NCBI GenBank assembly: GCA_035765855.1 | Contig: DASTWM010000182.1 | Span: 1 to 28,013, forward strand | DNA from: DASTWM01 sp035765855 | Lineage (GTDB): Bacteria > Chloroflexota > Chloroflexia > Chloroflexales > Roseiflexaceae | Length of the DNA: 28,013 bases | Reading direction: 5' to 3' | Shown here: one piece after another, positions 22,153 through 28,013 of the stretch | Layout: every line of letters starts with the position of its first letter | Position numbering within the stretch: the stretch's first letter is position 1 | The notes under the pieces: generated by a model | Told to the model about the DNA's origin: nothing | Seen by the model: only the letters and a program-made list of their open reading frames with translations | The model's database searches: none | Translations under genes and position numbers: made by a program

Positions 22153-24833
22153 TAGTGATTCTCCACTGCATGGCCGTTCGTGGCGGCGCGCCGGGCATGG
22201 GTGGTGACCAGGCGGCGCGGTTTACTCGCAAGGCTCACCGGCAGCGTGAATGTGAAAATCGTCCCTTGTCCCAGCACGCTTTCGACCCAGATGCGGCCAC
22301 CGTGCGCCTCCACCAGCCCGCGCGTGATCGCCAGGCCAAGGCCGCTGCCACGCATGCCCGTGCGGTCGGCATGCACCTGGCGAAACTCCTCGAACACCAC
22401 CGGCAGCAGGTCCGGCTCGATGCCACGCCCCGTGTCGCGGATGCTGATCGCAATGCAGGGCAGCGTGTGCGTGTCTTTGCCGTCGTTGCGCGACATCATG
22501 ACCGGTCGCGCCGAAACGGCGATTTCGCCAAATTCGGTGAACTTCACCGCATTCGAGAGCAGATTCAGCAGAATTTGCCGCACCCGCCCGCGGTCGGCGA
22601 GCACTGGCGGCAGGTTGGCGGGCAGATTAACGCGCAGCTTGACCGAACGATCGCGCAGCAGCCCCTGCGCGGTGCCCGCCACGTCGTTGATGACGGCGGC
22701 GATGTCTACATCAGCAGCACGCAGATCGATCTTGCCCGCCTCGATGCGCGCGAGGTCGAGCAGTTCGGTGATCAGGTGCAACAAAAACTGGCCGTTGTCG
22801 TGAATCGTTCTGAGATCCTCACGTTGCGCATGGGTCACCGGCCCCTGAATCTCTTCAAGCAGCACCGTCGAAAAGCCAATAATCGCGTTGAGCGGCGTGC
22901 GCAGTTCGTGCGAAATAGCAGCCAGAAAGCGCGTCTTCATGCGGTCAGCTTCGCGCGCGCGCTCAAGCGCCACCCGCAGTTCATCGGTGCGCTGGGCAAC
23001 TTTGCGCTCTAATTCTTCATACAGCCGCGCATTCTCCACCGACAGCCCCACCATGCTGGCGTAGGTCAGCACCTGGGCGGCATCCTGCGCGGTGACTTCG
23101 CGCTTTTGATGATAATAATCCGCCGAAAGCAGGCCGATAATTTTGCCGTCTTTCCCAAAAATCGGTGCCTGTACATACGATTCGCTCGACGACGCCCGTT
23201 GCTTGTGCTGGAGCACGCGCGGGTTGTCCCATGGATTCGTCACGACCACGGCCTGCCCGCTGCGGACGACATCGGCCTCGACGGTGTTGCTGCTCATGGT
23301 AATTGGCTGGTCGTTGGCGGCATGAAGAAAGGCTTGCTCCTGCTCTGCGCCGTCCATGCCGAAGCAGACGCTCACAACCTGAAGCACATTATCGTTGATC
23401 ATGTACAGCGCCGCGCGGTCGAAGCCAAAATCGCGGCAGATCGCGCGCGGAATGGCATCGAGCAGTTCTGGCAGCGAAACAATCGCTTTGAATCGGTTCG
23501 ACACGTCGTTCAGCGTGGCGAGGTGTTGAAGATTTTCCTCAAGCTCGACGACTTTCTGGCGCAGTGATGCCGTCATCATGTTGAACGATTGCGCCAGATC
23601 GCCGATTTCATCATTGCTCACCTGCTCCACCTGGTAGTGGAGATCGCCCGCCGTGATGCGGTGCGCGCTGCTGCGTAGTTGCCGCAGCGGATGCGTGATC
23701 TGGCGCGTCAGGATGACACTGCCCAGCCCGATACCTGCCATCATGACCCCAAAAACCAGGATAATATCGGCGCGGAGCCGCTGCTGCCGCCGCGCGAGAT
23801 CGGTGCCAACCGCGTTGGCAAGCTGCACCACTTCATTCTGTGGCACGACCATGCCCACGCTCCAGCCAGCACTGGGAATTGGCGCATAAGCCAGGTACAC
23901 ATTGCCGCCCTGGTAAAATAACTGCTCCACCGCCTGTTGCCGCTGTGTCATGCGCTGAACGACGGCACGCAGCGCCGGATCGCTGCTTTGTAATAAATTC
24001 TCGCCTGCGAAGGAACTGTTCCAACTCGCCTCGCCCGGCTCCATGTCGGGCCGCACCAGCACCTTGCCTTCGCCATTGATCAAAAAAGCATAGCCATTTT
24101 CGCCGGGGCTGAATTTGAGCAGGTCCTGCTGAATGGTGTCGAGCAGCAGATCGAAGCCGACCACGCCGACAAAATTGCCCTGCCGGTCGTAAATCGGCGT
24201 CGCGCACGTCGTCGTTAACTTCTTGGTATTCGCATCGACGTAGGTATCCACCCACACGGTGTGGCCCGCAGAACGGGCGGTGATGTACCAGTTCCGCTTG
24301 CGCACATCAAACGGCTTGATCTGTTGCAACACGTCGACAATATCATGGTCGGTCGCCAGCACGCCGCCGTCTTCAAGGCCAACGTAGCCCAGGCTGACCA
24401 GCGAATTGCTCTGAACTGCGGCGCGCAGCAGCGGGATCATGATCTGGGCGCGCGCGACCGCCGTGGCATGGGCGCGGCCTGTTTCGAGCGTCAGCCCGTC
24501 GGGCGACACCCACACGCGCCCAACCGCCAGCTCCGGCGACGGCGTTGACCCAAACAGCACCGTGCCGGTCGCTGAAAGACTCCTGACCTGCTGCTCGACG
24601 CTTGCCAGCGCGGCGTTGTAGCGCTGCGCCTTGTCGATCGTGCGTTTCTCAAGATTCGACTCAGCCTGCTGTTGCAAGGCTTCTGTCACGGTTTGCACAG
24701 CGGTGTCGCGCGCCTGATCGAGGTTCAGCATGCCGAGCGCGCCGATCAGAACCAGCGGTGTCCATGCCAACCCGAGCGCAAGCAGCAGCATTTTGAGCCG
24801 AATTGTAAATCGGTGGTGATGAAACAGACGCAT
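22152..24833 (-). CDS. Membrane sensor histidine kinase (Cache-HAMP-GAF-HisKA-HATPase)
   Basis: An 893-residue transmembrane kinase. TM1 (~15-38) is followed by an extracellular dCache-type domain (~45-350; 'DVRKRNWYITARSAGHTVW', 'GVVGFDLLLDTI' and 'GYAFLINGEGKVL' are typical). TM2 (~358-378) leads to a HAMP linker ('RQITHPLRQLRSSAHRITAG'), a GAF domain (~450-610), a coiled coil, HisKA with phosphoacceptor H642 ('AISHELRTPLNAIIGF') and a HATPase domain ('NLLSNAVKF', 'DTGRGIEPD', 'GSGLGLAI'). Cache domains usually bind small molecules such as amino acids or carboxylates; the ligand is unknown. The gene overlaps the downstream REC-kinase by one base. No strong ribosome site precedes the ATG at 24833. 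Confidence 0.95.
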   Translation of the reverse strand: MRLFHHHRFTIRLKMLLLALGLAWTPLVLIGALGMLNLDQARDTAVQTVTEALQQQAESNLEKRTIDKAQRYNAALASVEQQVRSLSATGTVLFGSTPSPELAVGRVWVSPDGLTLETGRAHATAVARAQIMIPLLRAAVQSNSLVSLGYVGLEDGGVLATDHDIVDVLQQIKPFDVRKRNWYITARSAGHTVWVDTYVDANTKKLTTTCATPIYDRQGNFVGVVGFDLLLDTIQQDLLKFSPGENGYAFLINGEGKVLVRPDMEPGEASWNSSFAGENLLQSSDPALRAVVQRMTQRQQAVEQLFYQGGNVYLAYAPIPSAGWSVGMVVPQNEVVQLANAVGTDLARRQQRLRADIILVFGVMMAGIGLGSVILTRQITHPLRQLRSSAHRITAGDLHYQVEQVSNDEIGDLAQSFNMMTASLRQKVVELEENLQHLATLNDVSNRFKAIVSLPELLDAIPRAICRDFGFDRAALYMINDNVLQVVSVCFGMDGAEQEQAFLHAANDQPITMSSNTVEADVVRSGQAVVVTNPWDNPRVLQHKQRASSSESYVQAPIFGKDGKIIGLLSADYYHQKREVTAQDAAQVLTYASMVGLSVENARLYEELERKVAQRTDELRVALERAREADRMKTRFLAAISHELRTPLNAIIGFSTVLLEEIQGPVTHAQREDLRTIHDNGQFLLHLITELLDLARIEAGKIDLRAADVDIAAVINDVAGTAQGLLRDRSVKLRVNLPANLPPVLADRGRVRQILLNLLSNAVKFTEFGEIAVSARPVMMSRNDGKDTHTLPCIAISIRDTGRGIEPDLLPVVFEEFRQVHADRTGMRGSGLGLAITRGLVEAHGGRIWVESVLGQGTIFTFTLPVSLASKPRRLVTTHARRAATNGHAVENH

Positions 24834-24951
24834 GATCCATGAGGTTGTTGAAAATAGTTAGTCAAATGATCGTAGCATAAGTATATAACACGGCAAAGGC
24901 GCGTGGATGACGTTTCGATAACAACTGCCGCCTGCAAAACACCCGCGCAAC

Positions 24952-24980
24952 TTGCGGTACCACCGCTCTCAACATATACT
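24952..24980 (+). promoter_or_regulatory. Promoter of argS
   Basis: TTGCGG (24952-24957) and TATACT (24975-24980) are 17 bases apart. A start near 24987 would give a leader of about 35 bases with AGGAG at 25012-25016 ahead of the ATG at 25022. A small TTGTGT...ACACAA dyad spans the expected transcription start. Confidence 0.65.
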
Positions 24981-25021
24981 TGTGTGTAGTTCTTTTTACA
25001 CAAAGCGTTGCAGGAGTGTAG

Positions 25022-26830
25022 ATGAAGTACGCGCTTGATCTTTTTGAAACTGAAATACGCGAGGCGATCCGCGCGACGGGGCGCGTTCCCGACGACATGA
25101 TCGAGCTTTCGCCGCCCAAGGCCAATATTGCCGCCGACCTGGCCTTTCCGACCTTCCGGGCCGCCAAAGCCGCCGGCATGCCGCCGCCGCAGTTCGCGCA
25201 GCAACTCGCCGGTGCGTTGCAGTTCGGCCCCGGCTCACTCGTGGCAAAGGCCGAGGCTGCCGGGCCATTCCTGAACTTTTCGCTCGATACAGCCCGGCTG
25301 TCGGAAGCTGTTCTTCACGAAATCGAGCAGATGAACGGGCGCTACGGCAGCGATGATCTCGGCGCGAACGCGAAGGTCGTTGTCGAGTATTCTTCACCGA
25401 ATATTGCCCGGCGCATGCATATTGGGCATGTGCGTTCGACCATCATCGGCCAGTCGCTTCACAACATGTTGTCATTTCTTGGCTACGACACAGTGGCCGA
25501 TAATCATCTGGGCGATTATGGCAAACAGTTCGGCACGCTGCTGGCCGCTGTCGAACGTTTTGGACGACCGGAAGGCGAAGGCGAGGCTGTGCTGGCGCGG
25601 CTTGAAGAGATGTACGCCCATTACAATCGCCTGATTGGTGCAGGCGACGCAGAGGGCGACGACTTTGACGCGGATGCCGCAACTGCCGATGACACGGCGC
25701 GGGCATGGTCGCTCAAGCTGGAGCAAGGCGACCCGACAGCGCGCGAGTTGTGGCAGTGGATGGTGGACGCGACGATCCGCGCAAATGAGCGCAGCTACGA
25801 GCGCCTGCGGGTTCGCTTTGACACGCTGCATGGCGAGAGTTTCTATGCTGATATGTTGCCGGATGTGATCGCCAAAGTTGAGGAGCTTGACGTTTCCGAG
25901 CGTGATCCCGGCGGCGCGCTGGTCGTTCAAGGCTTGCATGATCAGAATAACAAGGAGTTGCCTTCATTCCTGGTGCAGCGCTCCGACAGCGGCACGCTCT
26001 ACCTGACGCGCGATCTTGCCACCGTCATCTACCGCGAGAATGAGTACCACCCGAGAAAGATTATCTACGTGGTGGGCCAGCCGCAGGAGCTGCACTTCCG
26101 TCAGGTGTTCGCGCTGGTGCGCGCGCTTGGCTACGCCCGCGATACCGAATTAGTACATATCTTTTTTGGCACGGTGTTCAACGCGAATGGCGAGCCGTTC
26201 TCCATGCGGCGCGGCAACGTGCTGTATCTTGAGGCGCTGCTGGACGAGGCGCATGCCCGCGCGCGCGCCGTGGTCGATCATGCCAGTCCTGACCTGCCCG
26301 AGGAAGAAAAAGAGGCGATTGCCGAGGCGGTCGGCGTCGGCGCAGTGATTTACAACGATCTGTATCAGGACCCGAAGCGCAACATCACGCTCGACTGGGA
26401 CCGCATGCTGGCGCTGGAAGGCAACAGCGCGCCGTACATTCAATATATGCACGCCCGCTGCCGGTCGATTCTGCGTCGAGCGCAAGACGAAGAACGGCAG
26501 ACGAATGACAAACGAGAAAATTCTGTTTCGTCATCCGACATTCGCCCTTCCTCCGAATTACTTTCTCACCCCTCGGAAGTTGCCGTCATCAAACAGCTTG
26601 CGCGGCTGCCCGACGCCGTGCGCGAGGCGGGCGAGCGCTACGCGCCATTTGTGATCGCCAACTGGTGCTACGAAATGGCGCGCGCGCTTTCGGCTTTCTA
26701 CCGGGACTGCCCGGTGCTTAAATCCGAGCCGGACGTGCGCGCCGCGCGGCTGCGGCTGGTCGCCGCCACGGCACAGGCGCTAAAGAACGGCCTCGGATTG
26801 CTGGGCATTCAGGCACCGGAACGGATGTAG
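25022..26830 (+). CDS. argS: Arginyl-tRNA synthetase
   Basis: A 602-residue class I aminoacyl-tRNA synthetase that charges tRNA-Arg. The N-terminal Add-1 domain covers ~1-110. The catalytic core begins with 'VVEYSSPNIARRMHIGHVRST', where HIGH is residues 133-136. 'DNHLGDYGKQFGTLL', 'TRDLATVIYR' and 'KIIYVVGQPQELHFRQVF' follow, and the KMSKS position reads 'FSMRRGN', which is usual for many ArgRS. The DALR anticodon-binding domain (~470-602) begins with 'APYIQYMHARCRSILRRA' and includes 'ANWCYEMARALSAFYRDCPVL'. It is longer than the common ~560 residues because of a polar, low-complexity stretch at ~488-517, described separately as a repeat. AGGAG lies 5 bases before the ATG. Confidence 0.96.
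   Translation: MKYALDLFETEIREAIRATGRVPDDMIELSPPKANIAADLAFPTFRAAKAAGMPPPQFAQQLAGALQFGPGSLVAKAEAAGPFLNFSLDTARLSEAVLHEIEQMNGRYGSDDLGANAKVVVEYSSPNIARRMHIGHVRSTIIGQSLHNMLSFLGYDTVADNHLGDYGKQFGTLLAAVERFGRPEGEGEAVLARLEEMYAHYNRLIGAGDAEGDDFDADAATADDTARAWSLKLEQGDPTARELWQWMVDATIRANERSYERLRVRFDTLHGESFYADMLPDVIAKVEELDVSERDPGGALVVQGLHDQNNKELPSFLVQRSDSGTLYLTRDLATVIYRENEYHPRKIIYVVGQPQELHFRQVFALVRALGYARDTELVHIFFGTVFNANGEPFSMRRGNVLYLEALLDEAHARARAVVDHASPDLPEEEKEAIAEAVGVGAVIYNDLYQDPKRNITLDWDRMLALEGNSAPYIQYMHARCRSILRRAQDEERQTNDKRENSVSSSDIRPSSELLSHPSEVAVIKQLARLPDAVREAGERYAPFVIANWCYEMARALSAFYRDCPVLKSEPDVRAARLRLVAATAQALKNGLGLLGIQAPERM
26483..26572 (+). repeat. In-frame repeat-like insertion inside argS
   Basis: This ~90-base stretch encodes about 30 polar residues rich in Ser, Glu, Asp, Asn and Arg, between two helices of the DALR domain where ArgRS usually has a short loop. 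Its composition is less GC-rich than the flanking gene. It contains CCGAATTACTTTCTCACCCCT-like sequence at 26553-26573 (key words CCGAATT and TCACCCCT), and the minus strand of the element just after argS (26876-26853) has the same words in the same order. ATTCG words occur in both. The simplest reading is a palindromic or tandem repeat that inserted in frame. Confidence 0.45.
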
Positions 26831-26833
26831 TCT

Positions 26834-26905
26834 TGACAAGATGACAGGGTGAAGGGGTGACAAGGTGGCAATTCGGCATTCGTAAAATCACCTGTCATCT
26901 TGTCA
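26834..26905. repeat. Dyad repeat element between argS and the HAD gene
   Basis: TGACAAGATGACAGGGTGA at 26834-26852 pairs with TCACCTGTCATCTTGTCA at 26888-26905 (18 bases, one bulged G) across a 35-base centre that includes GGGGTGACAAGGTGG and ATTCGGCATTCG. The arms are built of seven-to-eight-base units (TGACAAG, ATGACAG, GGTGACA). It lies four bases after the argS stop and 23 bases before the next start. It may act as a terminator or processing stem, and it looks like a small dispersed intergenic repeat. Confidence 0.7.
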
Positions 26906-26928
26906 TCCTGTCACTGCTATGAGGAATT

Positions 26929-27726
26929 ATGCTGAACTTGAATCATTACACCGCCGTGCTGCTCGACATGGACGGCACGCTGTATCGCGGCAACACTGCG
27001 CTGCCGGGCGTCGACGCGCTTCTGCGCTTCTTCGATGATCAGGGCATCGCCTACGCCTGCGTGACCAACAATTCCACGCTGACGCCCGCGCAATATGAGC
27101 AGAAGCTCGCCATCATGGGCCTGCATGTCCCGGCGGCGCGCGTGATTACATCCTCGACCGTGACGCGGCACTATTTACAGGAGCGAGCGCCGCGCGGCAC
27201 GCCGGTATACGCAATCGGCATGCAGGGCTTGCAGGAGGCACTGTTCGGCGATGGCTACTTCGTGCAGGATGACAAGCAGCCGAAATACGTCGTCGTCGGC
27301 ATGGACATTGAGGTGAACTACGCCAAGCTGCGCACCGCCGCGCTGGCGATCCGCGCCGGGGCGATGTTCGTCGGCACCAACCCCGACCGCACGCTGCCGA
27401 ACGAAATCGGTCTGCTGCCCGGAACTGGCTCGCTGCTGGCGCTCATGCAGGCGGCGACCGATGTGGAGCCGGTCGTGATCGGCAAGCCCGGCCCAACCAT
27501 GATGCACGCCGCCGTCGAACTATTGCATGCCGACCCGGCACGCACGCTTACGATTGGCGACCGGCTCGACACAGATATTGCTGGCGCGCAGGCCGCCGAT
27601 CTCGCGACGGTGCTGGTGCTCACCGGCGTATCCACAGCCGAGGATGTAGAGCGCGGCCCAATTAAGCCGGACGCGCTCTATGCCGATGTGCCGGAGTTGC
27701 TGCTGGCGTGGCGCGGCGCGCGCTGA
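26929..27726 (+). CDS. HAD-IIA family sugar/phosphoglycolate phosphatase (NagD-like)
   Basis: A 265-residue haloacid dehalogenase-type phosphatase of subfamily IIA. Motif I is 'DMDGT' with nucleophile D13 and acid/base D15, motif II is 'VTNNS' (T46-S49), motif III is K186 in 'IGKPGP', and motif IV is 'GDRLDTDI' from G210. The type C2 cap domain lies between motifs II and III, with 'VVVGMDIEVNYAKL' and 'FVGTNPDRTLPNE', which are typical of NagD, PGP and AraL-like enzymes. Substrates in this group include phosphoglycolate, UMP and sugar phosphates; which one applies cannot be told. GAGG at 26921-26924 precedes the ATG. It follows argS and the dyad repeat on the same strand. Confidence 0.93.
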   Translation: MLNLNHYTAVLLDMDGTLYRGNTALPGVDALLRFFDDQGIAYACVTNNSTLTPAQYEQKLAIMGLHVPAARVITSSTVTRHYLQERAPRGTPVYAIGMQGLQEALFGDGYFVQDDKQPKYVVVGMDIEVNYAKLRTAALAIRAGAMFVGTNPDRTLPNEIGLLPGTGSLLALMQAATDVEPVVIGKPGPTMMHAAVELLHADPARTLTIGDRLDTDIAGAQAADLATVLVLTGVSTAEDVERGPIKPDALYADVPELLLAWRGAR

Positions 27727-27733
27727 CAAAAAA

Positions 27734-27772
27734 GCAATGCTGTTAATAACGTAATTCTATTAACAGCATTGC
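27734..27772 (-). terminator. Perfect hairpin after the HAD gene, with the T-tract on the minus strand
   Basis: GCAATGCTGTTAATA (27734-27748) and TATTAACAGCATTGC (27758-27772) form a perfect 15-base stem with a 9-base loop. Six A bases (27728-27733) flank it on the left and no T-run follows on the right, so as an intrinsic terminator it would work on minus-strand transcripts. It may still end or stabilise the HAD transcript. Confidence 0.7.
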
Positions 27773-27791
27773 ATAACATAAACATTTGCAT

Positions 27792-28013
27792 ATGCCTGCT
27801 GATTCCACATTTCCATCACTTCGGCTGCTCCAAATAACGTTTGATCCAGCGAGATATCAGCGGATACTACAAAAGTACACTCACGCTGGTCTCTTCCGTC
27901 GCTTTGACGCTGGTGCTGACTATTGGAAGCACCTTCCCACGTATCTCGTAAGCCGGTGTCCCTTCTGTAATGCGCCGTATACGGGTCTGCTTGATACTCA
28001 TAGTCTGACGAGC
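27792..28013 (+). CDS. N-terminal part of a CxxC (zinc-ribbon-like) protein, cut by window edge
   Basis: From the ATG at 27792 the frame stays open for 74 codons to the window edge, so the gene is incomplete. The sequence reads like a real protein: 'LRLLQITFDPARYQRIL', an aromatic stretch 'FRRFDAGADYWKHLPTYLVS', then 'RCPFCNAPYTG' with Cys at 56 and 59, the first half of a likely zinc site. The second Cys pair would lie outside the window. No clear ribosome site is seen; an upstream TTG at 27786 is the only other start before a stop. Its DNA is more AT-rich than the preceding genes. I do not recognise the family. A minus-strand frame is also open here, but its sequence is less protein-like. 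Confidence 0.6.
   Translation, partial: MPADSTFPSLRLLQITFDPARYQRILQKYTHAGLFRRFDAGADYWKHLPTYLVSRCPFCNAPYTGLLDTHSLTS

Noticed and set aside
22155..23012. Plus-strand open frame of 285 codons opposite the sensor kinase
   Set aside because: It covers the conserved HisKA and HATPase domains on the other strand, and its sequence (His/Arg/Gln-rich) is typical of a shadow frame.
27760..28011. Minus-strand open frame at the right edge, about 83 codons, ending inside the hairpin
   Set aside because: The plus-strand frame over the same bases has a far more protein-like sequence with a CxxC motif. The minus frame has no motif, though the T-tract orientation of the hairpin leaves a small doubt.
27840..28013. 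Possible frameshifted minus-strand gene at the right edge
   Set aside because: Two minus frames could be joined by a shift near 27880, but there is no slippery sequence or family match to support it.
1..28013. tRNA, rRNA, CRISPR array, insertion sequence or prophage
   Set aside because: I looked in the intergenic stretches and found no cloverleaf, no evenly spaced repeats, no transposase or integrase and no terminal inverted repeats flanking a gene.

Overview
The window is about 28 kb of moderately GC-rich bacterial chromosome with densely packed genes, TTG and GTG starts alongside ATG, and intrinsic terminators. The best guess for the host is Chloroflexota, probably class Chloroflexia. This rests on the secreted-protein signature 'YLP(L/F)(L/M)RQ' in two unrelated exported proteins, the DUF6798-like membrane protein, and short degenerate dyad repeats built from TGACAAG/ATTCG-like words. 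There is no rRNA, tRNA or ribosomal-protein marker, so the assignment is inference.

Region 1 (1-11077, all + strand) is an exopolysaccharide or cell-surface glycan cluster. In order it holds the C-terminal end of a GT4 glycosyltransferase cut by the window edge, an exported TIM-barrel glycoside-hydrolase-like protein, two GT4 glycosyltransferases, a MOP/Wzx-type polysaccharide flippase, two tandem paralogous GT2 glycosyltransferases, another GT4 enzyme that resembles the partial first gene, and a large polytopic membrane protein of DUF6798/GT-C-like appearance. The transferases would build a lipid-linked glycan, the flippase would export it, and the last membrane protein could be a polymerase or a further transferase. 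The priming phosphoglycosyltransferase and the Wzz/Wzc/Wza-type export parts are not in the window.

Region 2 (11078-15258) holds two exported proteins transcribed towards each other onto a shared bidirectional terminator. One is a large PQQ-type sugar dehydrogenase with PKD and Calx-beta domains. The other is a secreted protein of unknown function.

Region 3 (15259-18316) holds typA/bipA, whose leader carries two terminator-like hairpins in tandem. A convergent pair of small membrane genes follows: a single-pass protein with an unusual beta-type Val/Ile-Pro repeat, and a two-TM protein.

Region 4 (18317-28013) holds a cysteinyl-tRNA synthetase fused in frame to a GT2-like domain and a histidine-rich tail, a translationally coupled two-gene sensory system (Cache-HAMP-GAF kinase plus REC-kinase), argS with an apparent in-frame repeat-derived insertion, a related dyad repeat directly after argS, a HAD-IIA phosphatase, and at the right edge the start of a CxxC protein that runs out of the window.

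The most unusual items are the CysRS-GT2-His-tail fusion, the in-frame insertion in ArgS that resembles the dyad element just downstream, and the double-hairpin leader of typA. I found no CRISPR array, no insertion sequence, no prophage and no tRNA.
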